A model generated the notes under the pieces. The model searched no databases and had not been told where the DNA came from. It worked only from the letters and a program-made list of their open reading frames with translations. From Actinomycetes bacterium (GTDB taxonomy: Bacteria; Actinomycetota; Acidimicrobiia; Acidimicrobiales; Acidimicrobiaceae), in contig JAKAZZ010000009.1 of the NCBI GenBank assembly GCA_021826315.1, positions 1 to 64,000 on the forward strand: a DNA stretch of 64,000 nt, written 5' to 3'. Shown piece after piece: positions 1 to 9,343 of this stretch (position 1 is the first letter of the stretch; the number at the start of each line of letters is the position of its first letter). Position numbers and translations under genes: made by a program.

Positions 1-303
1 GGAAGCGTAAAGCCGATCAATCAACAGCAAGGGAAGCAGACCGTTCATATAATCTTTCCAAAGGACTTCAAGGACTCGACCGAGGTTGCCATGCTCCTCA
101 GGGATGGTTATCCCGTCATCTTGAATTTGCAATACGTCGCTTCTACGTCACCGAGGCGAGTTATTGACTTTTGTTCCGGTGTGACCTTCGTCCTAGATGG
201 CCACATGGAACGAATTTCGCACAAGATCTACCTGCTAACTCCTCCGAATGTAACGGTTTCGCAAGAGGAGAAGGAGCGGCTACTTCAGCGAGGCGCTCTG
301 TAG
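1..303 (+). CDS. sepF: SepF cell-division protein, 5' end cut by window edge
   Basis: SepF tethers FtsZ filaments to the membrane and aligns the Z-ring. The frame is open from base 1, so only the last 100 codons are present and the N-terminal membrane helix lies outside the window. The visible part is the conserved SepF core: a segment with FPKDFKDSTEVAMLLRDGYP, then PVILNLQ, RRVIDFCSG and the family ending HKIYLLTPPNVTVS. An internal ATG at 91 is too late to be the real start. Downstream yggT and divIVA reproduce the sepF-yggT-divIVA order found at the end of the division cluster in many Actinobacteria and Firmicutes. The call is firm; only the start is unknown. Confidence 0.93.
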   Translation, partial: GSVKPINQQQGKQTVHIIFPKDFKDSTEVAMLLRDGYPVILNLQYVASTSPRRVIDFCSGVTFVLDGHMERISHKIYLLTPPNVTVSQEEKERLLQRGAL

Positions 304-394
304 ATTAATCTCTGTGGTAGGGTATGAGGTAAGTGATTCGAAGAGGAGAAACCTCTAACGACAAAGTTACCTTGCGACGAGAAGAGGTAGGCAG

Positions 395-667
395 TTGCGA
401 CTAATACAAGAGATCCTCTACCGAGGTTTAGAGCTCTACGTACTCGTAATAATCGTACAGATAATCCTAAGCTTCTTCCCGATCTCCCCTGGCTCACCAG
501 TTGAAAAGGCTAACGTTTACTTGCATAAGTTGACGGATCCAGTCTTTAGACCGCTCCAGAGGTTAATACCGCCGATTTCTTTCGGCTCTATCGCTCTCGA
601 TCTGTCGCCACTTGTTGTTCTTCTAGCGATTCAAGTCTTGATGTCAATCGTAAGGCCCCTTCCTTAG
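395..667 (+). CDS. YggT family small membrane protein
   Basis: An integral membrane protein of 90 residues. Two hydrophobic stretches are visible (about residues 10-27 and 68-87), joined by the family motif LTDPVFRPLQRLIPP followed by ALDLSPLVVLL, which is diagnostic of YggT. The function of the family is not settled; in bacteria with this gene order it is co-transcribed with sepF and divIVA and is thought to act in septum or envelope processes. The start is a TTG preceded by a purine-rich GAGGTAGG; no ATG or GTG lies nearby in frame. It sits 91 bases after sepF and 231 bases before divIVA on the same strand. Confidence 0.85.
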   Translation: MRLIQEILYRGLELYVLVIIVQIILSFFPISPGSPVEKANVYLHKLTDPVFRPLQRLIPPISFGSIALDLSPLVVLLAIQVLMSIVRPLP

Positions 668-898
668 TTTTAGCATGGTTTCGCAAGAGGGCGAGGCCAA
701 AAATTAACTGTAGGTGCGATTCGCAACAATGCCCTTTGTCAGGATCGCATTGTTTGAGAAGTACGAGTTGGTATCTGATCACTTCCTGCGGTTTTATTTG
801 AATATGCCTGCTCTTTATTAGAGGTAGAGGTGTGCATATTTTCAACTTTTTCACTATCAATACATCGTTGTAATTTAAATCTTGCTACCATCTAAGAC

Positions 899-1549
899 AT
901 GGACTTTAGTGCTGATCAGGTTCGCGAAGCTCAATTTCGTGATAGGGTTCGCGGTTACAATCCCGAAGACGTTGACTCTTTCTTGGAGCAAGTCGCCCGT
1001 GGAATAGAAGAGAAGGATCGTCGTTACGACTCGCTACTTGAAAAGCTGAGTCAAGCTAACGATGAAGTTATGCGCCTTAAAGCAGCTCTCTCTGAGGCGA
1101 TGGCAGCTAATTCGGGTAGCGAGTCTCGTGAGGTCAAAGTTGCGCCGACCCAGGATGCGAATCAAGAGCTATTCGAGATTTTCGCTTTAGCGAAGCAATC
1201 AGCGGATGATCTTATAGCGCGACGCGAAGTTGAGGCTCGTGAGCTTTTAGAGAAAGCCAATTTTGAAGCTGAATCACTCGTAGGATCTGCCCGTGCTGAG
1301 GCACAGGCGTTACGGGAGAGCGAGCTCAGCGCACTAGCTAGTCAAGTTAGCGAACTCGAAGGTAGATCGGCTCAGTTGCGAAGTGAAATTGCAAATCTCG
1401 GAGAGATTTCGGTATCGTCTCGAGAGAGGGTTCGAGATGTGCTGCGCGATGCACTCGCCCGAGTCGAAGAGAGTTACTCTCCAATATTTTCAGGAGAAGA
1501 CTTTGCCGACGAGGCCGACGAAGTTGAAGAGGCGGAAGACACCTACTAA
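899..1549 (+). CDS. DivIVA/Wag31-like polar growth scaffold
   Basis: A coiled-coil scaffold protein of 216 residues that in Actinobacteria marks poles and septa by binding curved membrane and recruiting wall synthesis. The N-terminal DivIVA domain is clear (residues 5-33, with FRDRVRGYNPEDVDSFLEQV, matching the family FxxxxRGYxxxEVDxFL pattern). Long heptad-rich segments follow (about 35-70 and 95-190), then an acidic tail of Glu, Asp and Ala. The start is ATG 899 directly before the conserved domain; no strong Shine-Dalgarno sequence is seen, so a leaderless or weakly led start is possible. It closes the sepF-yggT-divIVA cluster and converges with ileS. Confidence 0.9.
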   Translation: MDFSADQVREAQFRDRVRGYNPEDVDSFLEQVARGIEEKDRRYDSLLEKLSQANDEVMRLKAALSEAMAANSGSESREVKVAPTQDANQELFEIFALAKQSADDLIARREVEARELLEKANFEAESLVGSARAEAQALRESELSALASQVSELEGRSAQLRSEIANLGEISVSSRERVRDVLRDALARVEESYSPIFSGEDFADEADEVEEAEDTY

Positions 1550-1821
1550 CGGTTTCAGTTAGGTCGGTTCAAGATCTAGTCTGGTCGAATTTACCCGTAA
1601 AGGCTTTGGGGCCGGATATGGCTCAACCTATGGCGATCGGAATATCGGTCTTTGCGATTTAGTCTTTGTTGTAATATAAGTAGCTCGGGCAATTGTAGAT
1701 ATTCAGGTGTGACCGTAACAGGGTCTCTGACGCTATGAAAGTGGTACGAGTCGCATGCATCGTTGCCTTCGCGATCGAAAGTTATCTACGGTTTGAGTCT
1801 CGTTTCGCCGCTACCAACTTG

Positions 1822-1876
1822 AAAAAGGTCCCCGTCGAATCCAAAGCCAGACATCAGATTCGATGGGGACCTTTAT
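1822..1876 (-). terminator. Rho-independent terminator of ileS
   Basis: An inverted repeat pairs AAAGGTCCCC plus TCGAATC on the left with GATTCGA plus GGGGACCTTT on the right, around a loop of about 14 bases. Read on the minus strand it lies just past the ileS stop codon and ends in a run of five T. It could also stop divIVA transcripts, but the T-run favours the minus direction. Confidence 0.8.
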
Positions 1877-1882
1877 TGATTG

Positions 1883-4800
1883 TTACTTTCTAGTCAGGTT
1901 GATCGTCCATTCGACCAAGCTTTCATCGACCGCAAGATCAACTTCGTCGGAGAGAGTCTGAGCCTTGATCATTTCAATATGTTTCATGACAGCAAGGTGT
2001 TCGCTATCGGTAGATACAGCCGCCTTGACCGTGATACGGTCCGTGATGTCGAAGTTCTCTTCCTTGCGCATCGACTGGATTGATCTGATGAAGTCCCTAG
2101 CCGTGCCTTCGGCGATTAATTCCGCAGTTGGCTCAATGTCTAGGACTACTACTGCGGAGTTATTGAAGAGGCTACGGGAGGCCTCGGGAGACGATACGTC
2201 GACCGTTGCGACGTACTCGCCCTCATAAAGTATCGTCCCACCAACAATCATCTCCCCTTCGTCATTTCGGAAGAAGTCACCCGCCTTCGCCGCATTGATG
2301 ATCGACTGCGTCGATCCGCCAAGACGGGGGCCAAGGAGGCGAGGAACCAAGGTGATTGTCTCGCGCGCAAGTGAAGTTGGATCATCAACGAGTTCAACTG
2401 CTTTGACGTTGGTCTCTTGCATGATCAAATTGACAAATGGACTGAGTTTTGCGGAGTTTTCCGTAGCAATCGTCAAAGAGGCAAGTGGAAGCCGGGCACG
2501 TAAACCCCGCGCCTTTCGAATCGAGTGTGCCTGTGAGCAAGCCTCCCGGACGAGATCCATTGCGTCTACTAGGTCGTCGTTTGCTTCTGGGAGGTTCTCG
2601 GTTGGCCAATCGGTTAGATGGACGCTACGCCCACCTGTGAGCCCCTTGTAGATGTACTCCGTAAGCATTGGCAGCATAGGTGCAGTTACTTGTGTTAAGA
2701 GCAATAGGACGCTATGTAGGACGTTATAGGCCGCAACCTTATCGAGGTCGTTCTCCTTGCTAAAGGGAGTCTCTCTCCAGAAGCGATCGCGTGATCGTCT
2801 AATGTACCAATTAGTTAGAGCCTCTAAAAACTCTTCGACTTCGTTCGATACCTGGAAGAGGTCGTACTCATCGTATGCATTTTGGCAGTTTGCGATGAGA
2901 CGACTTGTTTTAGCGAGGATGTAACGGTCAAGGATGTTGTCGCTCGTCGTTACGTATTCGCCCTTGATCTTGTCGGCGTTTCCATAGAGAGTTAGGAAGT
3001 AGTACGCGTTCCAGATGGGGTTTATTACGCGTTTGAGGGCATCTACGATGCTGTCACGGTCCACTATTGCATCTTGGCCTCTTAGGACCGGTGACGAGAG
3101 AAGGAACCAACGCATCGCGTCTGCTCCGATCTCCTCGAAGACGTCCCAAGGGTCAGGATAGTTCTTTAACCTCTTCGATAGCTTCCGACCATCTTGACCG
3201 AGCAAGATTCCATGGGCCATGCAATTTTTAAATGGTGGCTTGTCGAAGAGGGCGACACCAAGGACGTGCAAGGTGTAGAACCATCCACGAGTTTGGCCGA
3301 TGTATTCAACGATGAAGTCGGCTGGGAAGTTGTCCTCAAAGTCGCTCTTTCGTTCGAAGGGGTAGTGGAGTTGGGCATACGGCATTGAACCTGACTCAAA
3401 CCAGCAATCTAGTACATCGGGCACCCTCACCATCTTGGATTTACCAGTCGGGTCGTCGGGGTTGGGTCTAGTCAGTTCGTCGATATATGGTCGATGGAGG
3501 TCTTTGGGTCTAACTCCAAAGTCGGCTTCGATCTGATCGAGTGATCCATAAACGTCGACTCTTGGATACGTTGGGTCGTCGCTCTTCCAAACCGGTATTG
3601 GAGCGCCCCAGAAACGATTTCTGGTCAAGGTCCAGTCTCTGGCGCCCTCTAGCCATTTGCCGAATGAACCGTCCTTTACGTGGCTGGGAGTCCAATTGAT
3701 CTTGGCGTTTTCTTCGAGTAAACGCTCCCTCATCGAAGATACTGCTACAAACCAGGATGATACGGCCTTATAGATCAAGGGAGTATCTGTTCGCCAGCAG
3801 TGAGGATAGGAGTGCTCGTATCTCTCGGTTTCGATCAGTAGGTCGTGTTCTTTGAGGTATTGGGTGATTGCGGGATTAGCCTCAAAAACCTGGACTCCTT
3901 CGTAGTCCGTAACAGGTGCGACGAAGCGTGCTCGATCGTCCACTGGTGCCACCGTTGCGATTGAGTACGATTCGCAGAGCTTCTGGTCGTCTTCGCCAAA
4001 GCCAGGCGCCATCTGTACAGTTCCCGTACCTTCATCTGTCGCTACAAAGTCGCCTAGAAGGACTTTGAAGGCGTTAGACCACCCTTCAAAGTAGTTGAAG
4101 ATGGGGGTGAATGAGAGACCCTCTAGAACGCTTCCCACAAAGGAGGTTACAAGCGTCGCCTCTTCGACGAATGCTGCATACTTCGCTGTTGCGGCAGCCG
4201 CTATCACAAATGGTCTCTTGCGCTTATCTGAACGGTAGAGGTTGTACGTGATCTCAGGGCCGACTGCTAGTGCAAGGTTGGAGGGGAGGGTCCAGGGTGT
4301 AGTTGTCCACGCCCATACCTCGAAGTCTTCCCGTAGAGCTTCGACTTCGTGGCTGGGGTCGGCATTTATCTGGAACGCGACTGTGACTGCTGGATCAACT
4401 CGCGCCCTATAAGAGTCGTCTTGCCGGGTTTCAAAGTTGGAAAGGGGGGTCTCGCACTCCCAGCAGTATGGAAGGACTCTAAATCCTTCATAGACCAATC
4501 CCTTTTCGTGAAGGCGAGAAAAAGCCCACATTACGGACTCCATGAAATCTAAGTCCATGGTCTTGTAGTCGTCTTGGAAGTCGACCCAGCGTGCCTGTCG
4601 CGTAACATATCGGTACCACTCGTCTGTGGTACGTTGGACGAGGCTGCGGCAGTGGTCGTTGAACTTGTCAATTCCAAAGTCAATTACTTCCATGCGACCG
4701 GTGACGCCGAGCTCCTTTTCGGTCGCCATCTCGGCCGGCAGACCGTGGCAGTCCCAGCCAAAGCGTCTCTCGACTCGCTTTCCGCGCATGGTCTGGTAAC

Positions 4801-5047
4801 GGGGAATGGCATCTTTGACGAAGCCTGTTAGTAGGTGGCCGTAGTGCGGAAGTCCGTTCGCAAATGGTGGACCGTCGTAAAAGACAAACTCTTGGCTTCC
4901 CTTTTCGCGGATGTCGACGGAGGCTTGGAAGGTATCATCCTTCTCCCAAAACCCTAGGATCTCCTCTTCTATCTTGGGCAGACGGATTGAGCTCTTCTCA
5001 GATCTATACGGCTGGTTACTCTCATCTTCATTCTCTAAAAATCCCAT
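1883..5047 (-). CDS. ileS: Isoleucyl-tRNA synthetase
   Basis: Charges tRNA-Ile with isoleucine in the cytoplasm, with an editing domain against valine. The class I signatures are present: HYGH at residues 68-71 inside GLPHYGHLLTG, and the KMSKS-type loop as KLSKR near residue 620 inside DGRKLSKRLKNYPDP. The length of 1054 residues, the PPFANG lead-in and the long anticodon-binding C-terminus match the longer, eukaryote-like IleS clade common in Actinobacteria, a clade that includes mupirocin-tolerant enzymes (family knowledge, not shown here). The start is ATG 5047 without an obvious Shine-Dalgarno sequence. I looked for a T-box leader in the 290 bases upstream and did not recognise one. A strong terminator follows the stop. 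Confidence 0.97.
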   Translation of the reverse strand: MGFLENEDESNQPYRSEKSSIRLPKIEEEILGFWEKDDTFQASVDIREKGSQEFVFYDGPPFANGLPHYGHLLTGFVKDAIPRYQTMRGKRVERRFGWDCHGLPAEMATEKELGVTGRMEVIDFGIDKFNDHCRSLVQRTTDEWYRYVTRQARWVDFQDDYKTMDLDFMESVMWAFSRLHEKGLVYEGFRVLPYCWECETPLSNFETRQDDSYRARVDPAVTVAFQINADPSHEVEALREDFEVWAWTTTPWTLPSNLALAVGPEITYNLYRSDKRKRPFVIAAAATAKYAAFVEEATLVTSFVGSVLEGLSFTPIFNYFEGWSNAFKVLLGDFVATDEGTGTVQMAPGFGEDDQKLCESYSIATVAPVDDRARFVAPVTDYEGVQVFEANPAITQYLKEHDLLIETERYEHSYPHCWRTDTPLIYKAVSSWFVAVSSMRERLLEENAKINWTPSHVKDGSFGKWLEGARDWTLTRNRFWGAPIPVWKSDDPTYPRVDVYGSLDQIEADFGVRPKDLHRPYIDELTRPNPDDPTGKSKMVRVPDVLDCWFESGSMPYAQLHYPFERKSDFEDNFPADFIVEYIGQTRGWFYTLHVLGVALFDKPPFKNCMAHGILLGQDGRKLSKRLKNYPDPWDVFEEIGADAMRWFLLSSPVLRGQDAIVDRDSIVDALKRVINPIWNAYYFLTLYGNADKIKGEYVTTSDNILDRYILAKTSRLIANCQNAYDEYDLFQVSNEVEEFLEALTNWYIRRSRDRFWRETPFSKENDLDKVAAYNVLHSVLLLLTQVTAPMLPMLTEYIYKGLTGGRSVHLTDWPTENLPEANDDLVDAMDLVREACSQAHSIRKARGLRARLPLASLTIATENSAKLSPFVNLIMQETNVKAVELVDDPTSLARETITLVPRLLGPRLGGSTQSIINAAKAGDFFRNDEGEMIVGGTILYEGEYVATVDVSSPEASRSLFNNSAVVVLDIEPTAELIAEGTARDFIRSIQSMRKEENFDITDRITVKAAVSTDSEHLAVMKHIEMIKAQTLSDEVDLAVDESLVEWTINLTRK

Positions 5048-5378
5048 ACATCTAAGTTAATCGCTACGAAGCTATTGCGAAGCTATGGACGTGGTAGTCG
5101 AGTGGACCTTGTTTGCCGATCTTAAACCTTCGACGTGTATACTTTTCGGAATTATTGCGCCCTCATCCGGTGTTTACAAGTGGCCAGCACAGAAGCGAGC
5201 TCAGATAACCTTTGAAGCGCTCGAAGATGTTGCACAACGGAGACTTTTAGCACCTTGGTGTTGGCGCGTTGGTACGATGGCTGCCACGGATGAGCTTGGG
5301 TAACTACTCAGGCAAGGACGTTGAAGTCATCTGACACTTATTGTGTGTGAGAAGCAATTTTCTCACATTGGAGGCTAT

Positions 5379-5810
5379 GTGAAGACCTACAGCAAGGAAG
5401 AGATCGAGGCTCTCTCTGATGAAGAGTACGACGCCTTGAGCGAAGAGGAGTATTTCGCGTCTCAAGTTATTTTGCTTAATGGCGAACGAGATACCTACCT
5501 CACTCAAGCCGAGATGTTCAAAGAAGAGGCGGCTACGCTGGCCCGGGAATCCGAGCCAGGAGACGTTCAGTTCGACGAGGAGTCGGGTGAGGGTGGCAAC
5601 TCAACTATGGAACGCGAGCGTGATCTAGCACTTCTAGCATCACACCTAGCTACCGTTGCCGAGATCGAAGAGTCCATCGAAAAGATTGACAAAGGATCGT
5701 ACGGAATCTGCGAAAACTGCAAAAACGTGATTCCGCGCATTAGGATGCGTGCCCTTCCCTATGCGAAGCTGTGCGTCCTCTGTAAGAGCGGTTCTGTCAC
5801 AAGGCGCTGA
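5379..5810 (+). CDS. TraR/DksA-type zinc-finger protein
   Basis: A small acidic protein (143 residues from this start) with a coiled-coil-like N-terminal half and a C-terminal four-cysteine zinc finger: CENC, then about 20 residues, then CVLC, preceded by GSYGICENC as in DksA/TraR and YteA-type proteins. DksA relatives bind the RNA polymerase secondary channel; whether this actinobacterial member does so is unknown. I chose GTG 5379 because GGAGG sits four bases upstream; an in-frame GTG at 5343 would add 12 residues. lspA begins 29 bases after its stop, so the two are probably co-transcribed, followed by the rluD-like gene. Confidence 0.85.
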   Translation: MKTYSKEEIEALSDEEYDALSEEEYFASQVILLNGERDTYLTQAEMFKEEAATLARESEPGDVQFDEESGEGGNSTMERERDLALLASHLATVAEIEESIEKIDKGSYGICENCKNVIPRIRMRALPYAKLCVLCKSGSVTRR

Positions 5811-5839
5811 AACTTATAAATATTTGAGCGAGGGTCGAC

Positions 5840-6340
5840 ATGACTTCAACAAGGTACAAGCCGCAATTTTTTGGGCTGCTAATCGCGGTTATTTGGACTG
5901 CGCTCGACCAAATTACGAAGTCAATAGCGCAGTCGACCCTTGCAAATGGTCCCCACTTTCTCTTCGGACATGTCGGATTCGCGCTGATATACAACTTCGG
6001 CTTCGCATTCTCACTCGCCTCTGGAAAGACCATTGCCGTCACCCTTCTCGAGGTGGGAATATCAGCCTTTGTCCTCTACTCTCTAGTGCGAACGCGAGAC
6101 CTTCCCATGGGAATTGCATATGGTCTGATCCTCGGTGGAGCTTTTGGCAATATCTTCGACCGCTTCTTTCGCCATAATCACGGGGGAGTGATCGACTTCT
6201 TTTACACTGGATTTTGGCCAACGTTTAACGTTGCAGATATCGGTGTTGTGGTAGGTCTGATAATGATCTTTTTCATCATGCGCCGCCCCCGCAATAGAGG
6301 CAAAGACACATCTACCCCTGTTGAAGAGTCCGCCAAGTAA
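5840..6340 (+). CDS. lspA: Lipoprotein signal peptidase (signal peptidase II)
   Basis: An aspartyl protease of the inner membrane that removes signal peptides from diacylglyceryl-modified prolipoproteins. Its length of 166 residues is normal. Four hydrophobic segments are visible. The two catalytic Asp motifs are intact: GGAFGNIFDR around residue 105 and FNVADIGVVVG around residue 130; the NFGFAFS segment corresponds to the conserved NxGxAF motif. The start ATG 5840 precedes the first membrane segment. The charged C-terminal tail (RRPRNRGKDTSTPVEES) is cytoplasmic. A client lipoprotein (the sugar-binding protein at 18.8 kb) lies in the same window. Confidence 0.95.
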   Translation: MTSTRYKPQFFGLLIAVIWTALDQITKSIAQSTLANGPHFLFGHVGFALIYNFGFAFSLASGKTIAVTLLEVGISAFVLYSLVRTRDLPMGIAYGLILGGAFGNIFDRFFRHNHGGVIDFFYTGFWPTFNVADIGVVVGLIMIFFIMRRPRNRGKDTSTPVEESAK

Positions 6341-6403
6341 CACCTTTGGCTCCATTGCCTCTAGGGTAGATACCTAACTTTTATTCTTGGAAGAGGTACC
6401 ACC

Positions 6404-7441
6404 ATGTCAAGTGACGACACATCGTATCTAGATGGTGATGGCGGAGATGGCCTTCTCTTCGACGACGAGACCGACATAGATCCCTCGGGAGAGATCGTGA
6501 TCGAGGTTCCTAATTCGATGGATCAGATCCGCCTCGATCGTATCGTTTCAACCTATACATCTTCATCTAGATCGATCGTAGAGCGAGCAATCGATGACGG
6601 CGAGGTATCTCTAAACGGAAAAGTTGTACACCAGAAGTCGCAACGAGTTAGCGAGGGTGACCTCGTAACAGTCAAGAGAGAACTTCTTGTTGCGGCTATA
6701 TCCCATGAAGTTCATGGAGAGACAGACATCTCATTCGGAGTCGTGTACGAAGATGATGACATACTAATTATCGATAAGCCGGCTGACCTCGTCGTTCACC
6801 CTGGGGTTAAAAATACGAACGGAACACTGATAAACGGAATTATTGGAAGGTATCCTGAGGTGGCAGAGGTTGGAAACCCGCTTCGCCCAGGAATAGTTCA
6901 CCGTATTGATAAAGGTACCTCTGGCTTGATTGTCGTCGCAAGAAGCGAAGTTGCTTATGAGTCCCTCTCGGAGCAGATGGCAGAACACAGCTCTAGGAGG
7001 CGTTATCTGGCACTCGTTGCGGGTTCGCTCTCGCCGGAAAGTGCCGTGATCGATGGACCCATTGCAAAGTCACTCCGCCAAATTGGTTTGATGCGAATTG
7101 CACCTAGCGGAAAGGCCTCTCGGACTAAGTACCATAAGCTCGGTGAAGGTACTTTTCGTTCAGAGTTAGTTTCGATAGCTTCATTCGAGCTAGAGACTGG
7201 TAGGACTCACCAGATACGAGTCCACATCTCGAATTACGGTTACCCAATTGTCGGTGACCGTTCGTATGGCTCCACCTTTGACTTGGGCGATCGCGTCTTT
7301 CTCCACGCCTTTGCCCTCACGTTAGATCACCCCGTAACCGGGGAGAGAGTTGAGTTTAGAGCTCCACTTCCCGCTGATCTAATCGCGCTCGAAGACGAAA
7401 TGGATGAGGGACTGGTCTCACTGTTTCGTCAATTTCACTGA
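6404..7441 (+). CDS. RluD-type 23S rRNA pseudouridine synthase
   Basis: Converts uridine to pseudouridine in structured RNA; the closest well-known type is RluA/RluD. Residues 1-35 are an acidic extension. An S4 RNA-binding domain follows (about 40-100, with MDQIRLDRIVSTY and GEVSLNGKVV), then the catalytic domain with IVHRIDKGTSGLIVVA, which contains the catalytic Asp, and later ELETGRTHQIRVH and GDRSYG, all hallmarks of the family. The length of 345 residues is slightly long because of the acidic leader. The start ATG 6404 has GGAAGAGG about 8 bases upstream. It lies 63 bases after lspA on the same strand, the usual lspA-rluD pairing. Confidence 0.93.
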   Translation: MSSDDTSYLDGDGGDGLLFDDETDIDPSGEIVIEVPNSMDQIRLDRIVSTYTSSSRSIVERAIDDGEVSLNGKVVHQKSQRVSEGDLVTVKRELLVAAISHEVHGETDISFGVVYEDDDILIIDKPADLVVHPGVKNTNGTLINGIIGRYPEVAEVGNPLRPGIVHRIDKGTSGLIVVARSEVAYESLSEQMAEHSSRRRYLALVAGSLSPESAVIDGPIAKSLRQIGLMRIAPSGKASRTKYHKLGEGTFRSELVSIASFELETGRTHQIRVHISNYGYPIVGDRSYGSTFDLGDRVFLHAFALTLDHPVTGERVEFRAPLPADLIALEDEMDEGLVSLFRQFH

Positions 7442-7515
7442 TTGAAACTGACGGGTAGTAACTTTAAATTGACCAACGGTTCCAAGAATTAACGGCTCAC
7501 GAAATTTTGATTCCA

Positions 7516-8982
7516 TCACGCCTCTCCAAATCCGTAGATCGCTGCGCCATTTATCTCGGCCGAATAGTCCTTGAGGTAAGGTCCATTCATGGTGACGCCG
7601 AGCCAACCTCCAGGTCCAGGCCCTGAATCGCCTTCTACTGTTGTCAAGGCTCCATCTGGCCAGACTTGGATGACGATTCCGGCATGAACAGAAGTATTTG
7701 TATTCTGCGGTCCCGTACCATAGAAGACAACGTCTCCCGCGGCTGGCTGGTCCTGCTCTGGAAGTACTACGTAGTTGTTGGCTATCTGAGTGTAGAGATC
7801 GCCTGTAAATCCGTCACTTGATGCCGATACCCCTGCTTGATTCCATGTCCATGCCGCAAAGAGGGCGCACCACTCTTCGCATGGACCATAGGGATTGCAA
7901 AAGTTTGGTTGAGTGGCTGGTCCGATCTGACTTTGGGCGGCGTTGATGATCGATTGGGAGTATTGGGTTGTACGCTCGTTTTGATTTATCGTTGGGACTA
8001 CTGAGATTGAATCTGGTGAAAGTAGCTGATATCCGAGCCCATCGTTCGATGGGATAATGGCTGAGATAGGAGTGTTAGGTAACTCTCCTCCAACCGATCC
8101 GTAGAATGGTGCATCACCAAAAGTGAATACTCCGCCATCGGTTCCAACTATCCAGTATCCTCTGTGGTCTGGCGTAGATGCCATGCCAGCTATGGACGCA
8201 TTGAGGTTTACGTCCCCAAGTGACCCATAGAACTGGGCATCACCGAAGGAGAAGATGCCCCCATCTGCCCCTACGAGCCAGTAGCCACCACCATCGGCTG
8301 TAGTTGCCATCCCTACGATCGCTGCATTCAGGTGCTGCCCACCCATGGAGCCGTAGAAGATTGCATCGCCAAAGGTAAAGATCCCACCATCGGAGGCCAG
8401 GAGATAGTATCCCTTACCGTCAGCGGTCGCAGTAATCGAGACAACTGGATTATTGAGCTTCACTCCCCCCATAGATCCGTAGAAGGTTGCGTCTCCAAAG
8501 GCAAAGACTCCGCCGTCTGCGGCAACGAAGTAGTAACCCTTTTGATCAGGAGTGAGTGTCATCCCGACGATGGGAGCATAAAGACCGATAGAGTATGCGT
8601 CTCCATAGTTGGTCGCACTCCCATATGTCATTAGTTGGCCTTGAGCTGTGACGAAGTAGTATCCTCCGCTCTTAGTTGGAACAGCGGCGACGATGATGGA
8701 GTGAGGTACCTGAGATGAAGGGATATTGATCGACGGTGCGTCTCCAAATCCAGTTAGAAGTGCGTGGCTGTAGACGACTTTCTGGGTCGAGATCGTGAAG
8801 CGATGTGTTGAGTTGAAATCCACATTTGTCAGCTGCACAACTGTCAACGCGACAGAGACTATCCCCAAAATAATTTTGAGTCTCCCTTTTGGGCGTGATT
8901 GAACTACAACGCGACCGAGTGCGTACCGCCTCCAACTGCTTTTTTCCGCAATCACTCTTCCACACCCATTCTCATTTTGCAC
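7516..8982 (-). CDS. Exported FGDA-repeat protein with C-terminal CHAP/NlpC-like hydrolase domain
   Basis: Predicted wall-associated enzyme of 488 residues. A basic N-terminus and one hydrophobic segment (KIILGIVSVALTVVQL, about 36-51) act as signal or anchor. Residues about 95-320 hold five to six repeats of 42 residues built on GY(Y/W)xxxxDGG(V/I)FxFGDAxFYGS, probably a propeller-like fold. The C-terminal part (about 335-488) has EEWCALFAAWTW, HAGIVIQVW and a later acidic/Asn-rich VEGDSG, the Cys-His arrangement of CHAP or NlpC/P60 amidases that cut peptidoglycan. The start is GTG 8982; no good ATG is in frame before the membrane segment. A related repeat array occurs in the protein at 45.5-48.6 kb. 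Substrate is not known. Confidence 0.8.
   Translation of the reverse strand: MQNENGCGRVIAEKSSWRRYALGRVVVQSRPKGRLKIILGIVSVALTVVQLTNVDFNSTHRFTISTQKVVYSHALLTGFGDAPSINIPSSQVPHSIIVAAVPTKSGGYYFVTAQGQLMTYGSATNYGDAYSIGLYAPIVGMTLTPDQKGYYFVAADGGVFAFGDATFYGSMGGVKLNNPVVSITATADGKGYYLLASDGGIFTFGDAIFYGSMGGQHLNAAIVGMATTADGGGYWLVGADGGIFSFGDAQFYGSLGDVNLNASIAGMASTPDHRGYWIVGTDGGVFTFGDAPFYGSVGGELPNTPISAIIPSNDGLGYQLLSPDSISVVPTINQNERTTQYSQSIINAAQSQIGPATQPNFCNPYGPCEEWCALFAAWTWNQAGVSASSDGFTGDLYTQIANNYVVLPEQDQPAAGDVVFYGTGPQNTNTSVHAGIVIQVWPDGALTTVEGDSGPGPGGWLGVTMNGPYLKDYSAEINGAAIYGFGEA
8040..8700 (-). repeat. 126-bp coding repeats (FGDA motif)
   Basis: Tandem imperfect repeats of 42 codons inside the CHAP-like gene. 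Each unit encodes a GYW/GYY start, a DGGVF core and FGDA..FYGS. The spacing between successive GY(Y/W) positions is 42 residues where I counted it. Confidence 0.75.
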
Positions 8983-9262
8983 CCGTTACTTATCGTTGCT
9001 GGATCAGAACGACCTCGCATGGGATTGTAATCTGCAATTGTTAACAGATTGTTTAGTCGATGATCTATCTTTCAAAGGGCCTTACTCCTTGGACCTTAGG
9101 ACTTACGGGAGGATAACGGATGGTTTCAGTCATTTGAATATCGGTGTGATGCCAGCAATCAACTTTTACTACTGAATCGTGTTGTATTGCAAACGCTAAA
9201 TGAACGACAATTGGGCCGGACTTTTGAAATGCGCAAAAATCGCAGGGAGTGAAGGGGGAGTT

Positions 9263-9299
9263 AAACGAAGAAGCGACCTAATAGGTCGCTTCTTCGTTT
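9263..9299 (-). terminator. 18-bp perfect inverted repeat after the sigma-factor gene
   Basis: A 37-base near-palindrome: 18 bases starting AAACGAAGAAGCGACC are repeated exactly inverted around a single central A. It lies 45 bases beyond the stop of the minus-strand sigma gene and upstream of the CHAP-like gene, so it most likely ends the sigma transcript. The U-tract on either side is short (TTT), so a protein-binding or processing role cannot be excluded. Confidence 0.6.
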
Positions 9300-9343
9300 C
9301 CATACCTGAGTTAATCTCAGATCGTGCTTCCGCTGAGACTAAC

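Noticed and set aside
5048-5378. T-box riboswitch before ileS, and an 72-codon plus-strand frame at 5085-5303
   Set aside because: Neither the conserved T-box anti-terminator sequence nor a clear specifier loop could be found, and the frame has no ribosome-binding site or family features.
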